Assembly (NCBI RefSeq): GCF_028389875.1 | Contig: NC_084669.1 | Span: 5,975,501-6,039,500 of the forward strand | DNA length: 64,000 bases | Direction of reading: 5' to 3' | Origin: Rhea pennata | Lineage: Eukaryota; Chordata; Aves; Rheiformes; Rheidae | Shown here: piece after piece, positions 14,101-29,100 of the stretch | Layout of the letters: each line of letters starts with the position of its first letter | Position numbering within the stretch: the first letter of the stretch is position 1 | Made by a program: the position numbers and the translations under genes | Notes under the pieces: generated by a model | What the model saw: only the letters and a program-made list of their open reading frames with translations | Databases searched by the model: none | Told to the model about the DNA's origin: nothing

Positions 14101-17100
14101 TCACTGCTAAGGGCAGCCCTTGTGAATCCTGCAGCCTGGACGTGAGGGAGAAAGTCTGGAGAAGGGAAGACTTCCCTTTGGTTGAGGAGGATAGGACTAG
14201 AGACCTTCTGGGCAGGCTAGACATCCACAAATCCATGGGCCCGGATGGGATGCACCCACGGGTACTGAGGGAGCTGGCGGATGTTGTTGCCAGGCCGCTC
14301 TCCATCATCTTTGAAAGATCCTGGAGAACTGGAGAGGTGCCTGAGGACAGTGAGCCAGTGTCACTACAGTCTTCAAAAAGGGCAAGGAGGACCCAGGCCA
14401 CTATAGGCTGGTCAGCCTCACCTCCATCCCTGGAAAGGGGATGGAACAGCTCATTCTGCATGTCATCTCCAGGCATATGGAGGAGGAGAAGGTGGTGATC
14501 AGGAGCAGCCAGCATGGATTCACCAAGGGGAAATCCTGCTTAACCAATCTGATCGCCTTCTAGGATGGAATGACTGGCTAGGTAGATGAGGGCAGAGCAG
14601 TGGACATTGTGTACCTTAACTTCAGCAAGGCTTTGGACACTGTCTCCCATAACATCCTCCTAGAGAAGCTCAGCAAGTGTGGGTTAGACAAGTGGACAAT
14701 GAGGTGGATTGAGAACTGGCTGAAAGGCAGAGCTCAGAGGGTTGTAATCAGTGGTGTGGAGTCTAGCTGGAGGCCTGTGGCTAGTGGCATCCCCCAGGGC
14801 TCAGTACTGGGCCCCATCCTGTTCAACTTCTTCATCAATGACCTGGATGAGGGGACAGAGTGCCTCCTCAGCAAGTTTGCTGATGATACCAAGCTGGAGG
14901 AGTGGCTGACACACCTGAGGGCTGTGCTGCCATTCAGAGAGACCTGGACAGGCTGGAGAGCTGGGCAGAGAAGAACCTGCTGAGGTTCAACAAGGGCAAG
15001 TGCAGGGTCCTGCACCTAGGGAAAAATAACAACAGGCACCAGTACAAGCTGGGGGCTGACCTGCTGGAGAGCAGCTCTGCAGAGAAGGACCTGGGAGTGC
15101 TGGTGGGTGACAGACTGACCGTGAGCCAGCAATGTGCCCTTGTGGCCAAGAAAGCCAATGGTCTCCTGGGGTGCATTAGGAAGACTGCTGCCAGCAGGTG
15201 GAGGGAGGTAATCCTGCCCCTCTACTCAGCCCAGGGGAGGCCTCATCTCGAGTCCTGTGTCCAGTCCTGGGCTCCCCAGTACAAGAAAGACCTGGAACTA
15301 ATGGAAAGAGTCCAGCGTAGGGCTACAAGGATGATCAGAGGGCTGGAGCATCTGCTCTACGAGGAACAGCTGTGAGAGCTGGGCCTCTTCAGCCTGGGGA
15401 AGAGATCTTATCAATATGTACAAGTACCTGAGGGGAGGGTGTCAAGGGGACAGGGACAAACTCTTTTCAGTTGTCCCATGTGACAGGACAAGAGGCAATG
15501 GGCAGAAACTGAAGCACAGGAAGTTCCACCTGACCGTGAGGGGGAATTTCTTCCCTGTGAGAGTGACGGAGCCCTGGACCAGGTTGCCCAGAGAGGTTGT
15601 GGAGTCTCCTTCTCTGGAGATCTTCAAGACCCGCCTGGATGCAGCCCTGTCTAACATGCTCTAGGTGACCCAGCTGAGCAGGGGAGTTGGACTAGATGAT
15701 CTCCAGAGGTCCCTTGCAACCTCACTGATTCTATGATTCTATCAAAATGAAATTTGATAAAGAGATGTGCAAGGTATTGCACTTATGGGGAACAAATACA
15801 CACACACGAAATGTAGAATAATTGTTTAGACAGAAATACTGTAGGATTTATGTTTGAGTTATGGTGGCTCATTAACTATAATGTTTGGCTACCACAGAAA
15901 TGAAAAATTCTATTCTGCAATGTTTTAACAGGGGTGAAGTACGCATGAGATGGTAGGTAACTATTCCTTTCTACCTGGCTACAGTAAAGCCTCAGCTGAA
16001 GAACTTGGTTCAATTTTGGACATACCTTAAGAGAAATCCAGATGAACTGGAAAGAGCATAAAGAAGAGAAGCAATAATACACAAAATTTTTAGAGATCAT
16101 AACCAGTAAGAAATGTTTTAAGGAATACACAGAACTTGAGGGGATGATGCCAGGATATAGTATGATGTTATGAAGAGAATGGTGTTCAATTATTCAATGT
16201 TCCCTTTGGTAAGGACATACATAAAATCAACTTCGCTGTCAGTAAAGAAAATTTAGGTTAGATACGAATTAAAAAATTTATAATTATGAATGCAGTTAAA
16301 TAATGGACCGGATTTTCTTGGGAGACTCCAAAATCTTCTTCACTTTTTTTTTTTTTCTTTTTAAGGATAGACTAGAAAAACATTGATGCTCTTTCAGACT
16401 TGCTATTTGAATTTAATTTTCTACTTACTTAGAAAACTAATACTTTCAGAACTAGAAACCTATATGGAGGACTAGAAACTTAGAAACAGTCAATGTTTTC
16501 AGGATCCATAATATAATGCAGTAAAATTCACTAATATCAACACTAAGACTTTGAATACTACATCTTCCAACCAAACCAAAGGGAGCTCATAAAATACCCA
16601 TAATATTAATGCACTGAGTCCATTCTATGGCTTTTTAATGTAAGGTCACTCCACTTCATCTCTCACTCCCCGTACACTAAATCCTGTACGTTATATTGAT
16701 GATCCTCGTTCATTCCCAACAGCGTAGTTAAGACTGTATCACAAAGGCACCATAAGTAATTTAAAACAATTGGCTGACTCTGCTGAGCATAAAAGACAAG
16801 GCCTGAGCATCTGTGCTGTATTTTACAGGATGAACTAGTCTTTCCCTTGAGAATGGAGTTCTTTCAGGCAAAAGCTAAGGTCACCTGCAAGATAATGTCT
16901 GCCAGCACCGTGCTTAGCTTGGGAAGAACTATCTGAGTTCTCAGCTCCATCTCCTTAAACTTTAAAGACAAAAATATGAGCAGCTGTAATGGATGCAACC
17001 AAACCCCTTGGGTGTAGTTTGCCTCTATCATATATAAAATACACTGTAATTATCTGCCTCATAGCACATGTTTCAGTCCATAAATAATTCATACTCTTGG

Positions 17101-20100
17101 CAAGATATACTACACACTACAAATATGCATTCAGAAAACCAGAGAGTAAACTCTTACATTCTCTCACATTCACATTCATTCATTCTTCTCTGTTGCACAC
17201 ACACATGTGCACACTCACACACACAGACTTCAGACAAGCCTAGGCTTACATACTGAGTGTGAGATTCGTAACACTGCCTTCTGTTCTGCCTACCAGCTTG
17301 ACAAGGCAAGCGTCTCACGTTCAGTAACTTTGTGCTGGATGCTCTCTCCAACTCAGTGTGTCTGTGAGCAAGAGCAGCACCGAGCCCAGTAACAACACAA
17401 GGACTCTGTAAGAAGCCAGGAAACTGTTTAAAGAACATGTCAAGGCTAATGGTTTGTGAATAAGTAGCTATGGGAGAACAGGATGCTGTCTGAGCACAAA
17501 AAAGAAAAACCATGTCACAGGGTGAGCCTTGCTCTGGTATATGGACTGCCTGTGTATAAGATCAGAAAGTGCTCAGTGGGACAGAGGTACAGTGTACTTA
17601 GCTGAAAATAGATAGAGGAACCAAGACTAGTGTAGAATAACACATCTTAGAAAATATGTCAAGTAAGCAATATATAATGCTGCCTCATTTACATGAGAGT
17701 GTTCATGTAATATGGAAGATCCAAAACTTCCAACAGAAGCACCAAGAAGTAACTCAAGAAGAGGTAAGGACTAAACATTCTTCAATCTAACTACGCTTCA
17801 CTTCAGAATATCTCCTTTTTGCATTATAGATAGACATTTGAGGATGCAGGGTCATCCAAGGACATATTTTATACAACTCAACTATGCATAAAATGCTGCT
17901 GTCACAGTTTTACAAACCATCTTCCATTCTGTCAATAATTGTCATTTGCCTCACAAACATAAGTTTTAAAATTGTGTAATATGTTTCTTTAGCTCTGTGA
18001 TGTGCTTTGGGATCAAGAAGCACTGCACGGTGCTTCAGTAAACTACTAATCAATATTGAATACATTCAGCATTTATTCATTTGCAGTTACAAATTATACA
18101 TTGATACCACATGTATGGTACATACCGAATCAAACTAATATCTAGTTAGTATTTCCCAAATACCAGCCTCAAAACATTTGCAGCCCAAAACTATGGAAAA
18201 TCATTTTAGGATGTAACAAGAACATGAAATATATCTCTTCCTTAAGTAGAAGCTGTTTTCAAAAACTGGGGGATTGACTCCTTGAGAGCAATTATAATGT
18301 TGGCCAAAAGAAAAGAAAAGAATAGAAAACCTCAAACTTTGCAGCAAGGTTTTCATTGTGGGCAGAATCTGTCAAAATATATACTATGTAGTTGTAATGT
18401 CTGATGCTTCAGCAGTTCCCAAAGAGAGGGCCTGCACCCATCTCATAGTCAGTATAGTTCTACCTGTGCTTTGATCTGAATGACACATAGCCTATCATGT
18501 GCATCAAATAACCAGAATATAGATATACAACTGAATGCATCTTTGCAATGACTAGCTATGCACAGATGCTCCAGCCTAGCCTAATGCACATATAACCACA
18601 TATTACTCAATCAAGCACATATATTAACATGTAATTTACAGGTAACTTGAAAAAAAGAAGGTAAAGAGTAGGTTACAGACCAGACTTACTCTGATGGGCT
18701 AGATCCAGCTCACAAAAGATAGCTGTGGCACTTCAATTCAATGCATTGTAGCATACATACTAAACTTGAACAAACTAAGTGGTGTCTTCCCTGAAATGCT
18801 CCAAAAGACTTTGATGTACACTGATATATAAAAATACAGAGCTGTACAGGACCACTGCTTTATCTGCAAACACTGAAACCCTCAGCATCAACCCAACAGC
18901 AAGGAAAATCTGCTCTAACATGACGTAATGTTGTAATTCACAAGAATTCAGTGAAAAAAGTTAACCAAAGAAATACAAGGCTAATTTAAAAAGACAACCG
19001 AGAAACAAAGCAAAACAGTAAAAAGGTATTTTCGTGGCTCACCTTGCCAGTGATGTTTGTAATCACACATACGTGACAGGGCAATCATCATGGCACAATA
19101 GAGAGGCAGAATTGCTGCACAAAGCCGCCAGCTCTTCCCCCGGCCATTTTCAGTGAAGCAGTGCAACTTTCCAGCTAAGTAGAAGGTGGTAAATCCAAGG
19201 CCTGAAAATGCAACTGATAAAGAAAAACTTAGAATTACTGTGCTTTGTCATTAATGCCCTGTATGGTACTATCCCTTTAGTCTGGACAACAGGATCCCTC
19301 TACTGCAGAAAAGTCCTGATCTTTACAGAGTGATTTTGGGAGCTAGGTTAAACTGGTAAGTCCTATGCACAAAATTTGATGGAGTTTCATAACTTGAATG
19401 ATGATTCCCATTTAACCAGATAAATCATGCTGTTATAACTTACTACTTTAAAGGGATATAATATACTTCCTAGACAGAGAGAGGTTTCCCCCCCCCCCTT
19501 TTTTTTAAGCAATCACGTTCTTACAAACCTTAAAAATACCCACAATATTCTGGAGTCTGATTGAGAAAAGGTAATCTCCCACCAGAGCCATGGTGTGTAT
19601 ATGTTCTCCTCATCAGTGGCATTAACTGTGTAACAATACAAGTAATCCAGGCAAGTAAAGCAAAGCATATCTATTTCCTTCTCGCAGATACTCAGCTTTC
19701 ATCTACCATATCTGCAAATACAGTGGTATCCCTAGATGTTCTGTCTTTTCAATAGGAATTGAATTTTCTCTTTTGCCTTTAACAATTGACTTTTTTCCTC
19801 TTAGGTGGGGGGGGGGGGGAGTGGAAGTGGCTGCAGAAAGAATGCCTGATATTCTTTTCACATTTTCACATCAAAATAAACAGAAAAAATTTTACCTTGA
19901 GGCACATAAGCCTTTTCATGCTTAACCTTCAGCATGTCTTTCCTGCTTTGAGATCTATTCTAAAACCTTCAACATGGAAAAAGATTCAGTCCATATTACT
20001 ACTGCATTACATTTAAATGATATTTTTAGGTTCCATTAACCTGTTTAGACTGCACTTGCTGAACTGGCAGTGATGACAGAACCCAGACACTAAATTTTTG

Positions 20101-23100
20101 TACTGAATCTTTTTTCACTTGCAGCTGTTCACATTTCAGACAAATTTTTTTAAACATGAATTTTTTCAACATTTAAACACTTCTTTTCCTGTAAGAAAAT
20201 TAGTGCTGATGCTATCGCTCTGTGAAAGACATCTTCCATTTTCTCCACAAAATTCTCATATTCAGTTCTGCTGTGGACTGTCGAGACCAAAATGGAACAT
20301 AAATCACAGACAGCAAAATCGCAAATACTTATCCCAATATTTGAAATCCTTTACCTGACTACCTTTATACTTTTAACCTTTGTAATAAATAGGCACTTCT
20401 ATGAAAGGTAATAGGTCACATTCATAAAACCAAAATTCTCTAGTCCTGCTATCAGTGCATCTAATGGTAAAATTGCCATCAGTGCAGGGCCAGACACGCA
20501 ACTTTTTTCTAATCTCATGCCAAGGCCTTCAAATGCCCTTCTCCTCATACTCCAAAACACTAAATGTGATAAAGTAATTACTTTGTGTTCTGCAGAAGAA
20601 TCTGTGGGATGGTCTATTTTAGCTGACAGCACAGTAGAGTAGTTTTTTAAGTTTATACTATACCGCTATTTGAAGGCAATTGCTGAAGATCTGCATTTCA
20701 CCTTTAAACGTACAAATAAATTACTTCTTTTGATTGGATGCGGCACAGCAAGATAGACGGCATCAAACTGGTATAGCAGGTATTTTCTTTCCTAGTAGCT
20801 TTTCAAGCAGTGTTGATTCTCTATTTTTTTTTATTGTCAGAAGACAGTGGGAGGCAGATGTTAAAACATAGGTGGCTCAAACAATCCTAAGTAAAGATTT
20901 CTTGCAGACTGAGTTACTTCTCTTGTGTACAGATCTTTGAGAGTCATATAAAATTGCTTTGCCTTTCAGACAGTCTATCGGACAAAAAAAAAATATTTTC
21001 TTCTGCATTTCTATGTCATGATATTCTGGAAATGAGTATACTTTCCTAAAAGTAGCATCTCTAATATAGAGACAGGCTGTGAGATGTACCTTCAGAGCAC
21101 TAAGCTATAATCACCATGGAAAAGATTCCTGATATGTCAGGATACAATCCTGACAACATACCTCAGAAACTTGGAATACCTCCCCTCACCCCCTTTCAAA
21201 TATTCTTTACAATTCTTATGACCTAGCATAGACTGATAAACTTAAAACAACAAACGAATATCTCTTCCACCTTCTAGTGGAGATTTTCTCTTATGCATCT
21301 TGTGTTTGTTAGTTTAGCCGCTGGAATATAATAAAAGATGACACTGTTCTCTTTTGCACTTTTCATGTTGCGCTGGGTAATTTTTGTGCTCATCTTTTGT
21401 ATCAGAGAGAGGCAAGTCATTAAACAGCTAATTTGTGGCTCACAACACACACTCACTTCTGTGTGAGCCGATGTACAGTTGACATTCTGCAGGCCTTTGG
21501 AACTAGAAACACATATAAAGTTATCTGAGATTGCAGGAGCAGGACTCGTACCATGCCATCTTCCAGCCGTGAAACTGGAGTGAGCAAAACCAAGTTTGTC
21601 ATGGATACCCAATATCAAGCCCAATCCTAAACTGAATCCTTTCAATACATCCCCTCAAAATATTAGTTCTCTTTTCACACTTCCATCTTCTCTCCTAGGT
21701 ACCTTTTTTTTTAATCTTTACAAAAAGATAAACTGAAATCTGACCATAATATTTCCAAACAGAAGCACAAAGCACTTTGTGACTTCATTCTCACAAGACT
21801 TACAATGTCTAGCCAGAAACATTTAAATCTGATACTGACTTTCCTAAATCAACTATCTGAACTGTCCAGTGTTATCCTCCTATATTAACACACTTTCATG
21901 TTGCTGATATACAATGTGCCTAGACCGTAGTGAAGTCTTCAGCTCACATATGCCCTTATTTAGAATTATTACCAATTCCAATGCAGAACTTTCACACTCT
22001 TTCCCCTTCCTCCTCTCCCACCAACCCCCCCCCCCAGAAAAACAGAAAACATAATTTGCATATCATTCTGAATAGTAACATGTTTTATCTGAGCAAAAAC
22101 ATGCAAGAGAAATTCATGAGCTTCTTACAGGATGAGGTCCTAAAAACAATAATTGAAATACATTCCTATGTTAATGTTCATAGCTTTATATTTTATATAT
22201 GCTATGGGAATATAAAACTCCTCTGATATACAGAAAAACAGAATTTTTTGTTAATATATCAATATTTGCATGTTACATGAAATGCAAGAAAATCTTTTCT
22301 TCATGCATCTGTACAAGTGCTTGTTCCTTAAATTCTTTAATCTTCAAAACTGAGCTTTCATATTCACAGTTCAAGTACAGCAAAGCTGAACTGCAAAAGC
22401 AGTGAAACGTATATAACAACAGTACCCAGTGAAATAAAAACATACTGCATTGCATTGCAATGCCATAATTTAGCTCCTAATTAACAAAAGACAAACTTTT
22501 TTTTTTTTAAGATAACATCATCACTTTTTTTTGAGGTGGGGCTTTGGGCTGAGCTCTTCCTCGATATTTATCACTTACAAAAGATTCTGTTGTCACTGGA
22601 GGATTCTCTGACTAGATAGATCAGCAATTAAAAAATTTGCTTTAATGTAGCTTTCTTAAAAAGGCCTCTCATTGGTAAGAGACATTTTAAATTTTTAAAT
22701 GTAAACAGACCTTCAAGTTGAACTGAAATAACTTATTCTGGATTTGAACAGGCAAAGTGCACAAATTATATGAAACAATTGCTGCATATTCAAATTGCTG
22801 ACTGGTAACTTTTTTTTCCTCCACACTGATCTACACTATAAACACAGTCTGTCAAAACAGATACTTTAAAGATATAAAACAGCCTACAAGGATACTATTA
22901 GCCAAGGTAGCTATGCTGAACTGGTAAAAATCTTTAGATTTTCATGATTTCTGGACTTGTTGCTAAGTGTCTATGGAGGTTTTTAAAAACTTTATTTTTA
23001 ATTATAAAAATCCTCTTTGTGGACCTGGATTTTTTAGAAGACTTACCTGCATGGTAATCAATTGGTAAAACAGTTAGAGATGTAACTGGACCGATTCCAT

Positions 23101-26100
23101 AAATTGACAGAGTTAAAAATTACTGGCTCTGGCATGCTAAAAGCGAGATGGGGGATAAAAGTATAGAGTAAAACCAATTTACATCACTGGACAAAGTTCA
23201 AGATGTATCTAACTTAAATAACATAAGCAAGTCCACATTCCAGTTCAGGAACTTTGCCTTCTATCTTCAATTCTGTTCTATCCCATTAAGGCAAAACCTC
23301 CAGAACCACATCTGTATTGTCCTGGAGATAGATGGCAGAAGCCTACAGATAAAGGATCACTTATTCAAATGTATGGTGGGCAATGGCAGCAGATCTAGCT
23401 AACTGGGTCTAATATGTAAACCTTACATATTTTAAAAAAATTACTTCTCCATAATTTTGTTTTTTTCAGAATCTGCAACTTTTCCAGGAAAAGGTGCTCA
23501 TGAAAGAATACAGAGAGTTCAGCAGGATCTATATTTGCAGAAGACACAAAGGCAGCTTTTGTCTTAGATGGTTGGTGTGTACCTGGAAACTGAAGGTGAG
23601 GAAGAAAAGATTTACTCGTAAGCACCATTCCAGCGGGAATTACACCTCATGCACAATGGAAAAGTAATATAATGATGCTCTAGCTTTCGGCTATGAAACT
23701 AATATTCTGCAGAGTGGCTTTCATTGCAATATTGCAAGACTGATTTTCCTCAGCCTGGATTGTGCACATCCAGAACAGAGCTCTTTGCCCCACAGTCCCA
23801 GTGTGCGCACAACCAGCAGCAGAGAAGAACATGAAATTAAGAGCTGAATGCTCTGGGTTGTGGTAATACACATTACAAACGTAACTATGTATTCTGAAAC
23901 AACTCAACTGCTGTGCACTCCATGTAGGCTACTTCTTTGCTTGATGACTATACGTTGAAGATACAGTCAGTAAGTAACATTAAGAAAATCATTTCACTCT
24001 GCAAGAAAGCCTGGGCCTATAGGTGATACTTACATTCAAGAATTAGCCAGTCAGTACAATATACTTCAGTAGACTTTTTTTTTTTTTTTTTTTTTCTGGC
24101 CTAAGCTAGAGTCAATAGCTTATTGAATCACAGAGAAAATGTACACATGCACAGGCAGGTCACATGCTCTAATATATTACATATGTAGCTAAAACTGCTT
24201 AATGTCATAATAAAATAGCTAATGTTCTGCATAAGAGGACAGATTCCAATCAATCAGTAAAAGCAATGTCCTTCACCTATACAAATACTCCTACTAAGCT
24301 GGTTTGTTCCCAGATCATAAGAAATTAATATTCTGATTATATAAAGAAGACAAGGAGCAAAATGAAATCCCAACCAACTCTCGTAAGAAACACTGGCACA
24401 AACAAAAATGAAAAAAATCAGCCTCCTTTGAAGAGCCACATGTTCTGTAAGGACTTGATAAAACATTGTAGATTTTGTGTACCTATTGAAATACAGAATA
24501 TGGAATATTGGCATTGTAGCAGCTCTGAGAGCCTTAGCTGAGATAGGGTTGCCATCATGCTAACTTTTATGCAAATACACAGACAGAACACTATCTCACA
24601 AAGCTTAGAAATTAAAAATAAAAAGAGTGGGGAGACAAAGTGGAGTTGCAGAGAGCTAAAGGGATTTGCCCAACCAAGGATGAAACCCAGCTTGTGGGAG
24701 GCCAGGATCAGGGCCCTAACTCGAGGCTCATGCTGCCTCAGCGTTCTCCCTCGGCACTCAGAAAGGTATCACTGAACTGTTTATCAAATACCTGCTTATC
24801 AGATGAATTCCCTATTCGCATTTGCAGAATGAAACTTGAATAGCAGTTGCGCACAGGATCAATTGATTTTAAGTCACTCCTTTAAGCTGGCCCAGATCAC
24901 AAAGCATACCGGGATTTCACTGCACATAACACTGCTTGTTTTGTTTGCTGGATAAAGACTGTTCAAAAGTTCACAGAGCTGGCAGCCAGAAGGGACCTTT
25001 TAGTCTGTCCTTCAATATATCGTAGCATTAAGTAACATCCAGTTAGCACCAGAATGCGTGTTTGAATAAAGCACACTTTTCAGAGAAATAACCTAAGATG
25101 CTTAAAGGAAGAGAATTCCACTATGTGCTTTCCTTTAATATCTCAGATATATGAAGGTTTGTAACACCAACCAGTTAGAAATTCTAATTGACAAAAACAA
25201 ATTTAAAGAGTAAACCACCCTCACCATGGACCACCTTCACCTGAGGTTCTGATTTGGTAAAACATTTACTACAGGAGGAGAAAGATAAACATGAGCGCTT
25301 GGGCAGAAATTCAAACGGCCTTCACAGAACAGGTCTTGCTCCTGCTTCACAATAATCATATAGGTGAAGAACTGATGCAAACATTGCTACAAGCATTTTG
25401 TCTATTTGCTGAATTTTGGATACAGAGTAACCATACAGCCCCTTTAAAAAAATATGGCATGACTGAGCTCCTGGAAGAACATGTCAAACATACAAACAAG
25501 CCAATCCAAACCAAATATTCTCCTCGCAGTTTTCTGATTTAGATTGTTCTGTTTTTCTCTCTATTCAGTAAACTAGAGACAGGAATTTAATTTGAAATGA
25601 CTGTGTATGGCTCTGCAACACGCATTTCTGTTAGGGACAAAGTGGATAACGGAAGAGAGTGAGAGCAAGTCTGTCACACTCTTGCAGGCTTCTACTCTGC
25701 CATAAAACACTAAAGTGCACCTAAAATGACAGCTAAACACAGATGTTGTGTTTCAGCCTAACAGTGCAAGAAAAAACATATTTACCTCTTGTTAGTTGTA
25801 TAGGAGGGTGATCATCTGTTGCTGCAACTAGCTTCTTTGCTGGCACAATGAAAGCAAGGTGTAAAAAAAAATGCCAAAGGTGACAAAATGTCTATGATTT
25901 GATCAATGTCACCAGCCAAACAATGATTTGTCATTCAAAATTGATGTTTTCAAGGCAGTAAGAAATACTGCTAGTAGAATATCATTCTTTAAAGGCCATC
26001 ACTTAGGAATGTTTAATATTTAGCATTCAGGGCTAACATTCATATGTCTTCTAGATGTTGCTGGCTATCATGGCTGGAGGTGAGAGGTTACAGACATTAA

Positions 26101-29100
26101 GTGTTGATAAATAACTATGAACCCCAGACGTGTTGCCAAAAAAAACCTCAAAATGAGAAGATTTCCTCTAGAATTTTGTATCAATTGATGTCAGTACATA
26201 CAACAAAAACAGAGGAATAATTAAAAATGTAGTGACAATTTTAAGAGACCATGATCATCTTTTGAATTTCCATAGGTAAGCTGCAAAGATCTATGCACAG
26301 GTGAAACTGAAAGGAAGTATCTGAGTATGTTTGTTTAATGTCACAGCAATGCCACAAGCGAAGCCCTTCAGAGAAAAAGAAAGTCTGGGTGAATTCTTCC
26401 CCAAAAGTTCATGTTCCAAGTTCTCATCCTGCAACTGGATCAAAGCACGCAGAACCTTGCCTCCACAGAGCACTCCAGTGGGGTGATGGCATTCTGTAAG
26501 CCTTGCAGATCTGGGTCTTGGTAACCCATAGACCGTAGAAGATGAGAGAGTGGGAAAAAAGCAACTGAACAGGTTTTCTCTATTTAATTGGATGCTTGTA
26601 GACTTCTGTGTCTACAAAATGCTGTTTTGATCTGTAAATCCTAATGTTTTAGAAACTATCAACATGAGTGCCTTTCACCTTGTTTTGTGTACGTGGGGTA
26701 TCTGGAACTGCTAATTGGAAGGCACATTTTTAAACTACATCATAATGGTATTTAAGGCATATCAGAAAGAGCTCCTTTTAGACATTATTGGAATATAAAA
26801 AGTCCTATTAGACTTAATCTTTCAATCTATCATTCTCCTAAGAGAAAATGTTCATGGAAGAAGTAAAGAAGATGACAGTGTCTAAAAATGCTGTAGACTC
26901 CATCTTGACATCTGATTCTCCCTGACTGGAAGTTCTAGGTGGGTTTGAAAAGCTACCTGTATGGACCAAACCTATTACCAAATTAAAATGCATGAAGTGA
27001 GAAACTAAAGCCCCCAAAATATTCATTTTCAAATGTAACTGCCTTTGCAAGTGCTTTCTGAAAATCAAACTACCCTATAAGGATCATCATCTAAAGTTTT
27101 AATGGATGCTTGGTAAGCATGGTAATACACTAAGACATTTAAGACTCTCTTACACTAAGCAGTTTTTAAGCTGAAAAAAAAAACCCTCAACATATCTAAG
27201 TGGCAACACATTATGAAACTGCAAAACAACCATTTACAAATGGTCTGTGTAACAATCAGAGAAAATGATCTATCTCTTCATCTGTAATGCTTTATACGCA
27301 CAATGATTGCTGTATATTTTCCAAATTCAAACAGCTACTATTCATCACTGGAACTGCACGCAGCCTACTGCAATTTTAGCTGGTGCGACTGGTGAATGTT
27401 TTCGGTTTCACAATGTTCAAAGACTGAAATATTTATCTTTCCTGAAGGAAAAAGTGTGACACCAAATAGTTACATAAATTTTAATGCTGAAATGCAATTC
27501 AGAGAGTATTTTATAGAAATACAATTCCCAGAGAATGTTTTGAGCTTATTATCACAGGCAAAAGATTTTTCATTTTTTCATTTTTTCTTTTTTCCTCCAA
27601 GTGTGATAGTCAACCATATTCCCTTTGGCTTAGCTTTATTTACTTGTTTTCACAAAAAACAAAGACAGACAATTCAGCAGAGGTGATATTAGAAGAAATC
27701 AGAAAATACACCTGTATGCAAGTATTTGGGAAACAAAAAGAAGGTATCAGACACAGGATTATGTCAAGACAAGTACAGATCTGTATTATCAGAAAGATAA
27801 GTAATCAGAATATCTAGTCATTAGGTTGCTTTTGCAGGACAGTTATAATTAATTCATGTGAATCCCTTTTGTTTCATTTGCCATACTTCAAGCACCTTAC
27901 AAAACACCTCATTACACCAAAAATATCTAATATGGTCTCATGGAGTGTCTCACTGCAACTGAAAAAAGGAGAACTAATTACTTTTGAATTGTTCGGTTAA
28001 CAATGTCTTTTACAAGAAATCCCAAAGGTGAATTTGTTCCATGGCCTGCTTTGCCACTGCAGATCACAGAAACCTAGGAGAAATCCCCTTTCTCTGAGAA
28101 TCCAGTAAAGACAAGCCTAAAGTGTCTCAGATTCCAGAGTTACTGTGGAGTGAAAGGGATAAGCACGTGGGCATTAATCAAAGAAGCCTTAGCATTAATA
28201 TAAGTTATGACAGACCATCTTGTAAACTCAGCCCTGATTATGCAACTAGATCAGACTAAAAAGACATCTCTCTCTATAACGTATGTCTTTTACTCTCACT
28301 CACTGTCAAAATCTCCATGCTTCACAATTACATTTGGTGAAATTAAGTGCAAACAATTAATCTATATCAGGTTTAAATGCAGAACAGAAAGACATTAGAA
28401 TGCAACTAGTCCTTGAACAACCCCATAGTGCGGCTACTCTGGTGTAACTCCCGACTAATGCAGTATGCTCGCTACGGCACCAGGAATAGCAAGTGTTGGC
28501 TCAATATTTCTGTTAGATTGTATCTGCATCCCTTTGCCAAATAAAAATCTGATAATATGTCTCTAGTTTCTCAAGAAAAAAGTCTAGTAATACTGAGATC
28601 AAGAATTGCCAGATTAATTCAAACAGGCCAATACTAATTAAACAGCTATTACCTTGTCAATTATCTATAGCCAGAGAGTAATTTTCTCTTTCTGTTCGAC
28701 TTTAGCACAAACACAGTACCTATATAAAGATTTAGATCAGTTCTCCAAATCTAGTATAACTGGCAGTAATCCAGTGCAAGTGGCAGTACAGATTTTGTGA
28801 TGTTTTAAATCACCTGAGGAGCCACCTTGAAGCAGTGCCCAGCTACAGCAGTATGGATTATGTAGATCTTTGCTTCCTATTCATGCAGGGAGACCTAGCA
28901 TGAAGAAAAACATTAATTATTCCCGTTGCCCTGCAAAGTGCAAAGAAATAAAGACTGCCCTATGCACTACAAAACCATTTGGAGGAGGCACTTACCACCA
29001 GGGATTTTGTGTGAAGGAAAAGGGTGTGGGTAAAATAGGTAAGTGATCTGAAGCCTTCTTCAATCCCACCTTATGTGACAAAGTGACCTGGGAAAACACC

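Larger units (their letters stand above)
8180..19042 (-). other. PLPP4: PLPP4 intron 6 (10,863 bp)
   Basis: Bounded by a GTGAGC donor (19042) and a TTACCTAG acceptor (8180). It contains the long CR1 at 12754-15741 on the opposite strand, a possible old CR1 tail near 9390-9480, an A22 run at 12632-12653 and a T12G11 tract near 11400. The minus-strand short frames at 8542-8809 and 9704-9913 were inspected and not recognised as any family. Confidence 0.9.

Noticed and set aside
13365..14515. Long minus-strand frames of 115-169 codons opposite the CR1
   Set aside because: They are reverse-strand shadows of the GC-rich CR1 ORF2 sequence and have no domain of their own.
17190..17226. CA-rich stretch as a long microsatellite
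   Set aside because: The CA units are short and repeatedly interrupted, so it is not a notable repeat array.
18981..19042. Extension of the exon 6 frame past HHWQ
   Set aside because: The reading continues into intron 6 after a good GTGAGC donor, and the family sequence resumes in the exon at 8179.
21274..21645. 123-codon minus-strand frame in intron 5
   Set aside because: No recognisable domain, no flanking splice sites that fit PLPP4, and a length expected by chance in a 25 kb intron.
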